A DNA stretch of 64,000 nt from contig CP154954.1 in the NCBI GenBank assembly GCA_039621445.1, positions 2,542,001 to 2,606,000 on the forward strand, given 5' to 3'. Numbering within the stretch: position 1 is the first letter of the stretch; each line of letters opens with the position of its first letter. A program made the translations under genes and the position numbers. Below, piece after piece: positions 36,991 to 49,135 of the stretch. Source of the stretch: Euglena gracilis. Taxonomy: Eukaryota; Euglenida; Euglenophyceae; Euglenales. The notes under the pieces are model-generated. The model had not been told where the DNA came from, searched no databases, and saw only the letters and a program-made list of their open reading frames with translations.

Positions 36991-37900
36991 TTTCACTCTT
37001 ACCTAGCATCACAATAAGTGTTCTCATTGCAGTGAATTTTATTAAGAGTATTATGAAAATGCTGAGAAAATTCAAAACAGCAGCTTGGGGTGCAAGGTGA
37101 TGCCAAAAACCACAAAAAAAAAGCCCAAAAACTTATTTTTAACCCCAGTAATTTGTCAGGTGCCCTGGTGTATTCAAAGGATTTGAAATAAAATTAAAAA
37201 TATTGAAAAAATTGATATAGTATAAGCCCCCCGAATAACTTTGCAGGCCCTAAAGCTTTGCGTGCCCGAATAACTGTTTTAAGGGAAGGCCGAAAAAGTT
37301 CGGTCAGAATAATTTTGCCGACACCCCCTTTTTCAATGAAAAAAAAAACGGGAAAAAGATGTGGATTTGAACCTCACCCAACCATCACCTGATTCCTTCC
37401 CCAAACCCTAACCATATCCTTTTCAAATAGCCCAAACCCTAACCCTCTGCGTGGAATTTGCTTGCCGTGCAACACACTTCTATTGGACATCTCCCGCCGG
37501 AGTGGTGAAATGACAGGCAAATTCCCTCTTGGACAGGCAAATTGGGCCCTTTTATTAAATGCAGGAGGGTCCGACTGCTTTCTGATATTTTCAGCCACAG
37601 TGTTGGGGCTACAATTGTCGTAAAAAAAGGCCAACTTCATCGGATTTGTCCAAACTTCAGGAGACCACACCGAGGCCTTTGTCCCTTTTTGCTTAATTAA
37701 ATTTTTTCCTGGAGATTTTTTTTTCAGGCATTTCAGCCAAAAATTTTGAGGCCTATTCTAAGGCTTTTCTCCAAAGGGCTTAAAGCCTTTTGCCTTTTTT
37801 ATTTTCAAGTCAAGGCAAACCCACCTTTCATTGACTGAAACCCAAAACGGCAATATTTTTCTTGTGGTCTGTGTCAGCAGGGGAAAGCAAAAACGCGTTT
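36991..37900. other. No gene recognised
   Basis: AT-rich sequence. A minus-strand frame at 37,374-37,670 has ordinary composition but no domain and no splice support. Confidence 0.4.
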
Positions 37901-37904
37901 TTGT

Positions 37905-37924
37905 GTGTGTGTGTGTGTTTTTGT

Positions 37925-37975
<51 letters not shown>

Positions 37976-37978
37976 TTT

Positions 37979-38009
<31 letters not shown>

Positions 38010-38123
38010 TTTTTTTTTTTTTTTTTCTGGAGCAAAATTTTTTTTGTGGGTGCTTTTTTTGGTGGAGTTTTTTTTTTGTCTTTTGTGTTTTTTTTTTTTT
38101 GTCTTTTTGTTTTTTTTTTTTTT

Positions 38124-38171
<48 letters not shown>

Positions 38172-38195
38172 TTTTTTGTGTTTTTTTTTATGTTT
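37905..38195. repeat. Very long T-rich tract
   Basis: Nearly 290 bases of T with scattered G, including runs over 40 T. It begins with a (GT)n stretch. Long phenylalanine or lysine frames here are artefacts of the tract. Confidence 0.9.
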
Positions 38196-38199
38196 TATT

Positions 38200-41100
38200 C
38201 CTGTGCAATTTTTTTTCATTCATGTGACGCTGTGTGGAATGTGTGAAAACGCCATATGAAAAAATATCACGGGTGGCCGCCCCCTTCTTTGAAAAATTTT
38301 TGGTGAATTCGCCTGTGCATTTTTTTGGTTGACAATATGCTATTTTTGAAATGCGAAATGAAAATGTTACCCGGTAGCCAATGATTTTTTTTTAAGTCTT
38401 CTCCTCAGCAGTCCCTCCAGTCAACACCTGGGGGTTTTTAAAGGATTTCATTTGCAATTTGCCCCATGTGTTTAGCGTTAATGGTGGGGCCCTTTTTTTT
38501 CGGGTCCATCCCCCCCATGTGGATGGCAAAATGTTTCTTTTCCCTTTGAGATTCCATATGGCCCATTTATGCATTTTCATGTCATTTCCATATTTGCTCA
38601 TTCATCAAAACCATTTAAACCATTTAAACCACTGTCATGGGTGACGCTGTGTGAGGAAAAATGTGAAACGTTCACGGGTGCCCTCCAGGGTACCTGTGAA
38701 CATTGAACAGTTTCACAATGTGAGACCATGAACATATCACGGTGCCGCACCCGTTACACTTTCTGAAATGCGCCATTTTCGTGAATTTTCTACGCCAATG
38801 TGTCTTATGCAGATGTGTTTTTTTGGTGTAATTGACAATTTCGAGCAGGCCATTTGCTTAAAGGTTCGCAGTGCCCCCCACCCCGGGGGGGGGGGGGGCT
38901 GGGGCCAGTCCCATTTAGCTTGTGGAAATCCTATGACCTGGGGGGGGTCAGCAGGGCTGGCTAGCTAGGGAACACTTTTTTCCAGTGACTGGCAGGACAT
39001 ACTGAAAAAAAATTGGACCCCCCAAAACTCGCCAAAAATGCCTTTTTGGCATTTTCGGACAACATCAGCCAAAAAAAAAACATATTTTCATTCCCCCATG
39101 CCTGTGCGCTGGAGGAAAATTTTCTTCCAGTTGGGCGACACCCAGACCACCTCGGAGGGGTCTAGCTAGTTTTTTTTGTTCAAGTGTCCAGCAAACTGGT
39201 TAGCCAGTGAAACCGCCCCGGGTCCTGAAGCAGTGGCATGATCTCGAGGTTCTGGGAGCACACAAAATGTGGAGCTGCCTCTTCTCCATTGGGGCGGAGA
39301 TCCAACTTTTTGTGGCAGCTCGTTCTGTCTGAGGCGGTTCTGTATCCCCCAAAACCCACAAAAAATTTTTTTTTTTTTTCTGTTGGAGTTCGGTATGCTG
39401 CCTTTTCCACTGATTGGCGTTGCTTTCAAGGGGGGTGTACCCCCCTGTGTCACATCCCATACGCCCTGAAGGTGTTATAACGTGCCCTGTGTTTTTTAAG
39501 TTTTGGAAAGCCTGAAGTTGTCTCGAAATCTCAATGCAACCATATTTTTTTCTCCACTTTTTGTTCACACAGGGGTCCCAGATGGGCGGAATTTGAAGAT
39601 GTCCAAGAGTTTTTGAGGGAATCCGACTCGTTGAAACTGAATCAACTTTCTTGACTGGTGGTCGGTGGCGAGTTGCAATCGAAGATGTTACAAGGTGTGT
39701 TGTTCTTATATTAAATCCGGACCACATTTTATAAAGGATTTGGACTTTTTTTTTTTTTAAAGTTTTGTTGGTGCACGTTGGCATACGTCCCCCCACCAGT
39801 GATGTATGGGAAGCCTGTCATTGTTGAGGCAGGTGGGGGGGTGGGGCAAGATGGGAGGGGACTATGGGACCCATTTTCTACCAGGGCGGTCTTTAGGGAA
39901 CAGGAAAGTCATTTTCTTAAGGACTCCCCCCTTTCGGCCAAAGGGCCGACTAAGGGCCGGATTGGGACTTGAACAGTCCATAATTAAAAGGTCCTAAAAA
40001 CACATTTTTTGATGATTTTAGGTGGATGTGCGATGGTCCAAGGATGCCAAGAATCAGTTTTTTTTTTCCTGATGTCGACCTGTTGTCTCCGAAGAATGCC
40101 AGATTTTTTTTGCCCATTTGTTGTGTACTTTCATTGAGTGTGCTGGGACAGCGGAGTTTTTTTTTTTATTTTTTTAAGGACTGTCTTTGTTTTTACACCG
40201 GAAAATGTGTTTGAACCGAGTTTTTTCTCATGGGTTTTTCTCATCAATACCAGATTTTTCTTTGAAAACAAATACAAAATGCCCATTTTTGAATTTTCAA
40301 TTTTTTTGCATGTGGAAAACCTCCATGTGCAACGTGCAGTGTGAGGAAAAAAATGTTTTTTTTTTTTTTTTCATTTTACGGTACACAGCGCTGGAAGAAA
40401 GTTTTGCATTATTTTAGAACCTGCCAAGGAGGGGGCGGTGAGCCTGGACACCCCCTCCCAACATTTAGGGGAGGGTGATCTGGATTTTCCAATTGTGATT
40501 GAACCCTATTTTGACTTAAAACCGTTGCCTGTCGTTGCAAAGTTCGCATTTTACACCTGTTAATTTGAGACCTATGATTGAACTTCTGCATTTAAAGAGG
40601 CAACCTTTTTTTTTGATTCATTGCCGTCATCTCACCAAAGAGTTGGAATCTGATTTTTGACGAAAACATCAAACTGAAAATATATGCGGAAAAAATTTTG
40701 GTAAACGTCATTTTCGATCACGGGGATTCACTAGGGAACCATGAATGGATCACAGGTGACACATGTGGCAACGTGGCAACACATGATCGGATCGGAATTT
40801 GGTGTTCACAGGTGCACTATAACGCACCCGTGAATGCCCAACGTGAATGCTGGACCTTGCGTCCCAAATTTGTGCCCACCTGGCTTAAAAAAAAAAGTGT
40901 CAGAATTCTGCCCAAACGTGTCAGAATTTTCTCCCACAGCTTTTAAATGCATTTGGCCACACGGCAAAACGTATTGCACATCAAGCTTTCCAATTTTGAT
41001 AGCACCAGAAGGCTTTCGATCAAAAACGGACATCATGTTGGTCAGCCAAAGAACCTGGCACCCGCTCAAAGAAAGTTCATTTGGCGCCAGAAGGAAGATT

Positions 41101-42130
41101 TTGGTCTAAAAATCGGCACCCCCAGGAATACAAGAAGGCCTGGTGGGGGGGGGCAGTGGTCGACCCCCCCACCACCCATAGGGTTGAGGGGGTTCCTGGG
41201 GGTTCCCTGGGGTGACGCATGGGTACCTGTGATGCACTCCACGGCAACTGTGATCGGATGGAAAATCCCATTTCTGGTTACTTTTGTGAGGGGGGTGGTG
41301 GACCCACCTCCCGGGTAGGGGGCCCAACCCCCCCCCCACCAGGCTTTCCCATACAGCCTTGGTCACCCCTGAACCATTCACGTGTGACGTATTGTTCACC
41401 CCCTGAAACAACCCCAATTCCTCATGTGAGGAAGCCCGTGAATGGCTAACGGCTGGATCCAGTCCCTTTGACATCCACAGAAGCAAAAATACCCCAGGCC
41501 CCGACCATCTCGAGTCACCCCCCCCCAATGTTGGGAGGGGGGTCCCCTCAAGGCTTCCCATCGACCCAGGCCAAAGTCTTCTTTAAACATTTTTGTTTTT
41601 TCAGCAAACTCTCGAGTTTTCTCCCTGTCAGTTGCCTGCTTAATTTTCTTTTTTTGGAAGTTTTCATGAATATGGTGGGATTGTGAGGGACTGAGGGATT
41701 GTGAGGTGACAGTGAGTCAAGGCACGCACTTCAGTGAATGAATGAATGTCAGCCTAATGACTCTTCCTCCCTCTCAATAATGACCACAGCAGGTGAATGC
41801 AATCATTTTTTTATTGATAGAAGGCATTCCATCTAAAAAAAAAATACCGCGAGAAGGTGTGTTTTTTGTTGAATTATTCAAAGCTTCACCATAGCAACTG
41901 TGAACGTCCAATTCTGTCCCTGGGGCCAAAATATTTTTATTGCAATATTTTATTTTGATTTTTGTCTGTTGATGGCGTTCTGTTTTCCCAATGTTGGGTG
42001 CAGCTGCTGAACGGAAGTACGCCCCCTTCGCTGGATCTACGCAATTTGCCAAGAAGATTTGTGGGGCCAGTTGTACCCAGTCTGCCAGCATTTTTTCACC
42101 AGCAGATCACTGGGTCAGGGGTTTTAAGCT
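38200..42130. other. Repeat-rich DNA, no gene recognised
   Basis: Contains G/C-run palindromes with GTCGAC (about 41,145-41,180), GGGGACCCCC-type runs, A/T tracts and small unrelated open frames without splice or domain support. Two CCAGTGACTGG/CCAGTT pieces and GGACCCCCCAAAACTCGCCAAA (39,017; again near 44,650) show dispersed repeats. Confidence 0.5.
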
Positions 42131-42139
42131 GGAGGGCAG

Positions 42140-42430
42140 GGTTTGATATAAGGAGGGCGTACATGGTTTAGGGGGGGGGGGGGTCCGGCCCCCCCCCCCC
42201 CCACCTGCCAGGGGGGTCCGGACTGACCCTCGGGGGGGTTCCCAGGACCCCCCAAAAAGGTCAATTTTTCCTCCGGCGCTTCCGGCGCTTTGCGCCGAAA
42301 ATTTTTTGCATTTTTGGCACATTTTTGCCCAAAAAGTGCCCAAATGGCACTTTTGGTGGTTTTGGGGGGTCAAAAATTTTCGGTAACCCAGACCGCGCAA
42401 CTGTTTAGGGGGGGTGTCCCCCCCACCCCC
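42140..42430 (-). repeat. Dispersed repeat R1, copy 2 (inverted)
   Basis: Reverse complement of 28,310-28,615: GCAGGGTTTGATATAAGGAG, CCGGCGCTTTGCGCCGAAAA, AAAAGTGCCCAAATGGCACT. Confidence 0.8.
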
Positions 42431-42499
42431 CCCCCCCTCCTGGCCCGCGGGGGGGGGGGGTCCGGACCACCCCCCCCACCTGTCCTTATATCGAACCCT

Positions 42500-43170
42500 G
42501 CTGGAGGGGACCCGGGAGTCCGCTGAAATATACTTCAGGCCGGCCCAGCAACGCCGGGCTGGACCGAAAAAATTTGGAAAGGGGGTCAAAAAATGGCCAA
42601 GAATAGCAGTTTTGGGTGGCTTTTGGGTTTTCACCTCAAATTTTTGGCAGAAAATGGCACCAGCTGCATTTGGGCTTTTTGCGCGATTTGGGAGGTGTCC
42701 TCCGGCCAGGCCTACCCCCCCCCCCTGGACCCCCACCCCTGGGGGAGCTGGGTCCAGCCAGCACCTTTTTTCCAGCCAGCACTTTTTCCAGCCGGCCCGC
42801 AGGACCCCCCCCCCAAGGTGCCTAAGAAACCCCCCTGAACTGGATGCGAGCGTTTTGAAGAAACCCTACGTTGCCAGAGAAAGTTGTGGGTAGTTCTTTG
42901 GAAAGGTTCCTGGATTGGACACAGGGTTTATAAGCCCCCGCCCCCCAGGGAGGCCAGCCAGCCAGCACTTTTTTTCCAGCTAGCCCACCGGGCTTCGGAC
43001 CTCCGGGAACTGCTGAAATAAAGTTGGATCCAGGGGTGGTCCCCCCCAAAAATACCAAAAAACACATTTCTAGCTGGAAAATTCAAATTTTTTGGTGCAG
43101 CCTGGCTTTGCTGGGCCCCCCCCCCTCATTTTCTCCAGCCGGCTTGCTGGAGCCCCCCCCCCCCTGGACC
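42500..43170. repeat. GGGCTGGACC dispersed repeats
   Basis: Several copies of CCCAGCAACGCCGGGCTGGA, TTTTTCCAGCCAGCA and GCTGAAATAAAGTTGGA-like pieces in tandem-like order. Same family as 485-1560 and 49,210-49,320. Confidence 0.65.
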
Positions 43171-43301
43171 CTGAGAAAAACCTGATTGGATATGGGTTCC
43201 TAGGACAGGATATAGGCATCCTGCTTTGGGGATCCTGCTTTGCGTTGAGCCATGGTCAAGGAACGGCTCACAATTTTTTGGGGAAACATCCATAGTTTTG
43301 G

Positions 43302-43466
43302 GGGTCTTGGAGGTCAACGAGTCAATGAGGTATTTCATCGTGACTCACCAGGTGTCGGATGCTTTGAACAAAAGTGGCGGAACCCTTGCCATGGGGGTCA
43401 TTATGGTGCAGGAGGATACGGAAGAGAATGCTGACCCGTCCCCTGCTGATGAGAATATGGATCTTG
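43302..43466 (+). CDS. Host gene H1, possible exon a
   Basis: An open stretch ending in an acidic sequence (MRYFIVTHQVSDALNKSGG, MGVIMVQEDTEENADPSPAD, ENMDLG) stops at a donor CTTG|GTGTGTG in phase 1. The upstream acceptor is uncertain (AACATCCATAG is a candidate). The exit phase matches the entry phase of the exon at 46,448, and its acidic character matches the other exons of this set. Family not recognised. Confidence 0.4.
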
Positions 43467-44204
43467 GTGTGTGTTTGTTTGCCAATGCGGTGAACTTGTT
43501 GGAAGCGGGTTGTTTTTGGAGGATTGCTATTTCAAGTCAGATTTGCTTCAATAATTCTTGCAACCCGCTGCAAGCTTCTTGCTACTTGCTGAAACTAGCT
43601 TGCAAAAACATGGCTTTGTACACAGTTCACACAAAGCTATCAAACCTCCCAGGAGTGGGTTTCTCTTTTGTTCGTGAAGAAACAGGAGGGGGAAGAGTGC
43701 TGAATTTTTGTGGCTGGGTTGTGCCATGGGTTGTGCCACCCCCTCCCCCAATGAGAACCAGGTCTCATTTTGTTGGTTCACCACTGGTGCCTTTTTAAAG
43801 GACATTACAAACACCATTTTGCTGTTTTTTTATAATTATAAAAAACGGAATTCAAGCAAGCAGTGCTTTGTATCATCCCCAACCTTGTTGATCATTTCCA
43901 ATTTTCTCAGTGCTCAACCGTCCCTGGCAGTAACACCCCCCTCCCCGTCCCACAGAGTGGAGGGGTTTTTAGGACCGGGGGGGGGGGGTCCCTCCATGTA
44001 TGAATGTATCTATGTGTCTATGTCTGATGTATGTACGTTAAACATGCACAAAAGTGAGCCAAAAATGGAGGGAAATGCAACAAATGCGAATATGTTGATG
44101 AGAGAAGTGCACAAACAAAGATTCAAAAAATCGTGTTTATAGAATATGCATACATGCACGTGTGAATGCATGCATGCATGCATGCATGCATACAATACAT
44201 GCAT

Positions 44205-44319
44205 ACAAACATACATACATACATACATACATACATACATACATACATACATACATACATACATACATACATACATACATACATACATACATACATACAT
44301 ACATACATACATACATACA

Positions 44320-44350
<31 letters not shown>
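44205..44350. repeat. (ACAT)n microsatellite
   Basis: About 36 perfect ACAT/TACA units, preceded by a short (ATGC)n block (44,166-44,190). Tyr-Ile-His-Thr style frames are artefacts. Confidence 0.95.
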
Positions 44351-44351
<1 letters not shown>

Positions 44352-45149
44352 CACATACATGTTTTTTAAGTGCTGGCATCCCCTTCTGCATTAAACGTGC
44401 ATTTCTATTTGTTTTCTGCCTTTGGGGCTTCTAAATAACAGGCAATTTTTGCTTGAAAAGGCTATTTTGGTACACCAGCCAGGCTTTAGCTTAAAAGTTC
44501 GCAGTTCCCAGGGGGTTAGACTGCAGGCAGTCCAAATTTGGCACGTGAAATTCCAATGGACCTCCCCAGTGTGGGGGGTCCACTAGTAGGGTTGGCCAAT
44601 GGAAAAAGTTTTCCGTGACCCTCGCAAAGCGCCGAAAAAAAAATCTGGGACCCCCAAAACTTGCCAAACATACCTATTTTGGCTACTTTTTGGATTTTTT
44701 GAACAAAATCAGCCCAAAGAACACATCGAGGATTTTATTCCCACCGAAGGAATTTCACCCTCCTCATCCCCAAACAAATTTTTTTCCCAGTCGAGGGAGT
44801 CCCCAGGACCCGGGGGGGGGGGTCTGGCTAGTGCCACCTGCCGTAAGGCTTACGTTTTGGTGACCCGGGCCTGCTAACGCTGTGAGATTGTGAGGCCACA
44901 CTTCAAGTCATGGCGTTGTGCTCGTGCCATGCATCCCTAGAGTCGCTCACCCGGCCAGGAGGAGCAACACAGGAGCACTGGTGCAGGGGTCCCTCACCAC
45001 TCACCACACAGCAAAATGGCCCAAAAGCGAAGTTGGCACCGGCCATAAACAGACAAGGACCCTGGGGACTTTTTTTTCAGTGTCCAGGAAAATAACTAGC
45101 CAGCGGACACCCCAGGGTCCTTAAATAAAAGCCTGTCCCGAGCGCCGAA

Positions 45150-45160
45150 GTCGCCGGGGG

Positions 45161-45204
<44 letters not shown>

Positions 45205-45475
45205 TATACATATATATGGCAGCCATCTTCTAAATGGCCCCCCCCCTGGTCACTCTAAATGCCCCCCCGGCATCTTTTTCGTTAATGATGGAGTATGGGT
45301 AGAGGCACGACTTAGGCTTAGGGGTAGGCCTGACTTGTCCACCGAACACCCGTCTATAAGTTAGGCCTAACCCTAAGCCTAAGTCGCGCACCTAACCCTA
45401 TTCCATCATTAACGCAAAAAAAACTATTTTGACGCCCTGGTCACTCTAAATGGCCCCCCCAGGGGGGCCATTTAG
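45150..45475. mobile_element. Palindromic element P1 in a TA microsatellite
   Basis: Outer arms GGCAGCCATCTTCTAAATGG (45,217-45,236) and GGGGGCCATTTAGAATATGG-CTGCC (about 45,464-45,488) are inverted. Inner arms CGTTAATGATGGA...GACTTAGGCTTAGG and GGCCTAACCCTAAGCCTAAG...TCCATCATTAACG are inverted too. (TA)n tracts flank it, suggesting TA-targeted insertion. No coding capacity. Confidence 0.7.
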
Positions 45476-45504
45476 AATATGGCTGCCATATTATATATAT
45501 ATAT

Positions 45505-45745
45505 ATATATGGCAACTACCAACTATAGGCCCCCCCCCAAAAATTGGTTTTTTGCGTTTATGATGGAAGAGGGTTAGGTGCGCGACTTAGGCTTAGGGTT
45601 AGGCCTAACTTATAGGCGGGTGTTAGGTGTACAAGTTAGGCCTAACCCTAAGCCTAAGTCGCGCACCTAACCCTATTCCATCATTAACGCAAAAAAAACG
45701 ATTTTTGGGGGGGGCCCTATAGTTGGGAGCTGCCATATATATATA
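45505..45745. mobile_element. Palindromic element P2 in a TA microsatellite
   Basis: Arms GGCAACTACCAACTATAGGC (45,511) and CCCTATAGTTGGGAGCTGCC (45,715) are inverted, with inner arms GATGGAAGAGGGTTAGGTGC and GCGCACCTAACCCTATTCCA sharing the core of P1. The whole could fold into one long hairpin. TATATA tracts lie on both sides. Confidence 0.75.
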
Positions 45746-45834
45746 TATAGCACCACCATCCCAAAACCTGACTCCCACGGAGGGGGGCCGAAAGTGTCCT
45801 ACCTCCCTTCTTGCCCATACTGCAGGTGGGGGAT

Positions 45835-46015
45835 GTGTTTCGCATTTTTCACATCTGCGTTTCGCATTTTTGCGCATTTTGGAGTTTTTCCAAAATGCGC
45901 ATTTTTCACATTTTTGCCATTTTTTTCAAATTTTTTTCGGCGCATTTTTTTGCTCTTTCAGAAATGTGCTTTTTTGCGCATTTTTTGTGCACTTTTGCAC
46001 ATTTTTGCGGCTGGC
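45835..46015. repeat. GCGCATTTTT degenerate tandem repeat
   Basis: Many spaced copies of (T)GCGCATTTTT / TTTGCACATTTTT. No gene. Confidence 0.6.
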
Positions 46016-46039
46016 GCATCCCCCCCCCTTGCATACTGC

Positions 46040-46165
46040 CCGCAGTACCCCCTGTGTGCATTGTGGCTGTTGTTTGGTGCCTTTTATCCCTTCAGAGGCG
46101 CTGTTTTTTGCCTCTGGCCCTTTTCGTCTGTGTATGTGGAGGTGGCCAGAGCCTGTCCGGACTGC
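46040..46165 (+). repeat. Dispersed repeat R2, copy 2
   Basis: Inverted relative to 35,400-35,530: TGTGGCTGTTGTTTGGTGCC, TTTTATCCCTTCAGAGGCGC, GTATGTGGAGGTGGCC. Confidence 0.6.
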
Positions 46166-46447
46166 CCTTGTTTACTGTGCCGGCCCATAGTACCTCCTCG
46201 GGGGGGGGGTGCAAACTTCCTTCGGGCAGCTATGGGATGCCCAAAGCACCGCCCTCCCCCCCCCGTTGGTGAAAAGAATCCTGCCCCGGTAGGTGGTCCA
46301 GGGCGGCTGGCTTGTTAGACTCCTGGCGGTGGAGCCCGACTCTTTACTGGAGAGGCAATGCTGATCGAGGAGGAAAGATTAATCCAATTTAATTAATTTG
46401 TGCTCTTATGTGGGGTGCTTTTTTTGCTGTTATCTGTGTTTAATCAG

Positions 46448-46513
46448 GTCCCACTGAAAGTCTCCCAGACGCAGTTAGAGATTTGATGGACGCAGTCGCA
46501 CCTGAAGTGGAGG
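46448..46513 (+). CDS. Host gene H1, exon b
   Basis: Acceptor TGTGTTTAATCAG, 66-nt open exon, donor GAGG|GTATGT. In phase 1 it reads (G)PTESLPDAVRDLMDAVAPEV and then E, an acidic amphipathic helix. Both borders are phase 1, consistent with exon a before it and exon c after it. The sharp splice signals and clean composition make this one of the best host exons in the window. Function unknown. Confidence 0.5.
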
Positions 46514-47422
46514 GTATGTTGTTGTTTTGGTGACCCCACCTCGAAAAACCCTGCATTCCGATGGCATTGCTGATCCCCAGGCACTCCCTGGCTCCCTGGC
46601 CCTCGGGGTGTTGGACTCATAGCTCTGTGTTGATTAACACACAAATTGGGTTCATGTTCCTGCATATCTTTTGTCTCCTTCTGATTTGTCATTTGCTAAT
46701 TTGACAATTCCAAATCGTGGTGTGAAATGCACATTCAGAGGTCAGAGATTTTTCTGGCATTTTTTTTGCATGGTCCCCAAGCTGTCTCCCAATTGAGGGG
46801 AACAGCTCTCAGATGGAGCTCCTACCAAAATTATGGCAAGTATAAAAAGATTGGTTTTTTCCCATGCACTATATCTTCCATTTAGATTTGAAAGTAAAAG
46901 TTTTAGAAGGAAATTTGATCCCACCTGGGGCCATACCAAATGTTCCAGATGGAACATTGCCAAATGGAACTTAGGTCCAGCTTCGGCCCAGTTATTATTG
47001 GGAAAGGATTTCAACAGACCATTTTTGTGGCTACACATATTTTAAAAGTTTGATGTAATTGTTGTTACCTAGGCAAGAACTACAACACAAAACATTCATT
47101 GCATTTTCAGGTCGGGTGAAGTTGACAGGAACATTTTTAATCGATGAAAGTTCTGGTACAATTCTCAAAATTTTGTGAGCGCGATGCCATATTATAAGGC
47201 ATGGTTTTTTTAAGCCAAGGGGAACTTTGCCTGGGTGGGGGTTCGACCCCCACCTCCCAGGGGGGGGGGGGTAGCAGGGCTTTGGGCCTGGGGGGGATTT
47301 CGCTGAAGTAAAGCTGGGACAACAAGGTGGGCTGGATCGATATAACATTTGATGCAAATTGTCGATTTTTCATAATAGAAAGGGTCAAGAATGGCCTAAA
47401 ATGGCCGAAAACGTTTTTGCAG

Positions 47423-47491
47423 GTGATTTGCAGGAGTCCATTCCAACAAGAGCAATTGTTGAGGATGATGAACAAGGCGAGCCATTGTCAG
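47423..47491 (+). CDS. Host gene H1, exon c
   Basis: Acceptor CGTTTTTGCAG, 69-nt exon, donor TCAG|GTGTGA. Phase 1 in and out, reading (G)DLQESIPTRAIVEDDEQGEP and LS. Acidic like its neighbours. Confidence 0.5.
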
Positions 47492-48435
47492 GTGTGAAGT
47501 TTCATTTGCTGAAATTCTGAGCGATTTGAATGTCATTTGATTGATTTCCGATTTTTTTTAAATCCAAAGTCTGCAAATGGCTGCTTTCAAGGCTTTCACG
47601 ACAATTTTTGGACATTTTTCATTTTCATTTTTTTTTCACAGATGTTACAGGTTTTTAGCAGGTTTTTTTTTGTCAAAGTGAGGGTTTCCCCCCTCCTAAA
47701 CCAAAGGGGAGGTCTGGACCCCCCACCTGCTTTTTCACAGGAGCAGGGGGGGTGCACTAATTTGGCCATCTAAATACGCGCTAAATTCGCAAAACATTCA
47801 CCAGAAACATGTGAGGAAAATTCGCGAATCCTCTCTCTGCGACATATTTGACCATTTTCAGGATTTACTCCTCATTTCAGGCTGTGGTTTTTTGGGGGGT
47901 ATTTCCCATTTCAGAGTTTTGCCAATGTTCCGGAAAATGACCAGCAGTGGCCTAAATATGATTGACGGTGACACAAGGTGACCATAACAGTAAAGAATGG
48001 AAAAGTTCCAGCTGAAAATCCCTGAAAACCCTCAAAAAAACCCTCAGAATATGTTGCAGGTTTGTGCAAAACATGTTTTTTTCCTTACCAAAAGAAACCA
48101 AAATGCAACACATGCAAAAATCCTCTGCCTGATTGGCCCCCAAATCGCTTAATGATTTTGAAAAGGTTTGGCAACCTCGGAAAGAGAGAACATCTCTTCC
48201 AGAATTTTTTTACGTTTTTTTTTTAAGTTTGGTGACGGAGGGGGGGGTCCAGACCCCTCAGGGGGGGGGGGCGAGTGGGTACCCCGCTGGAGGCCGGGTT
48301 TTCCTTTATTTTTGGTCCGAAGCTCTGCAAAATTTTTTGGGCCCAAAAATGACCCCCAAAGTTGGTCGAAAAACCCCTGATCCTGTGCTCATATCTTCTC
48401 TTCTGCGCTTTTGCTTTTGTTTCTGTTTAATGCAG

Positions 48436-48538
48436 GTTCGTTTGTTTCTGTCTCCCTCGCAGATGGTGACGAAAACGCCGAACAACCCCCAGGGGAGGAA
48501 GTGGGAAGTGGAGAAGCTCAAGGCACTGACCTTGGCCG
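48436..48538 (+). CDS. Host gene H1, exon d (two in-frame acceptors)
   Basis: A long pyrimidine tract ends in TTTAATGCAG (exon from 48,436) and a second acceptor CTCCCTCGCAG lies 27 bases on (exon from 48,463). Both give phase 1 and the same frame, so use of either adds or removes nine residues (about SFVSVSLAD). The exon reads ...DGDENAEQPPGEEVGSGEAQ, GTDLG, and ends at CCG|GTGTGA in phase 2. Confidence 0.45.
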
Positions 48539-48989
48539 GTGTGATTATGCTCTCCCCCCCCCCCCAAAACAGTCGCTTGTTTTAAGTCTCTCTTCAGGGA
48601 CACAACCGTTTTTCTATTTCAAACTCTTCTTTAAACGGAGACAATTCGACTGAAGGCACGTCATAAAATTATTGCCTTGGTTTGGTCTGAGGTTATTTCT
48701 GTTGCACTGCTGAGAAGCTGCGTGGTGGGCAGCGGCGGTCCATTAGGGACCACGTCTTGAGGTTCATCCCTCGGGCAAAGCCTGCGGCCTGAATGGGATC
48801 GGATATTGAAACGTTGAAAAAACACATGGTTATTTTTATGCTTGGGTGGCGGAGCGATTGTCCACGGACCAGAAACCAATTTTTTCCCAATGTCGACGTG
48901 TTTTCCCTGTAGAAATTATTTTGCCATTTTTCTCCTGAATTCTTGGTCGAACCGGGAAAGATATTTTTTGTTTGCTAATTTTATTTGTT

Positions 48990-49135
48990 TGTTTGTTTGC
49001 TTGTTAGTTTGTTTGTTCATTTGTTATGTTTATGTTATGTTATGTTATGTTATGTTATGTTATGTTATGTTATGTTATGTTATGTTATTTATTTATTTAT
49101 TATTTATTTATTTAATTTATTTATTTATTTGTTTA
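48990..49135. repeat. (TTATG)n and (TTTA)n simple repeats
   Basis: A dozen TTATG units (49,024-49,088) between (GTTT)n and (TTTA)n stretches. Confidence 0.95.

Noticed and set aside
37758-38259. Long Lys- or Phe-rich ORFs
   Set aside because: Direct translation of the T-rich tract.
44010-44434. Several ORFs of Tyr/Met/Cys/Val or Ile/His/Thr
   Set aside because: Translation of the (ACAT)n microsatellite.
45280-45400. Telomere-like TTAGGG/CCCTAA words
   Set aside because: Only one or two units in each arm of palindromic elements; no tandem telomeric array.
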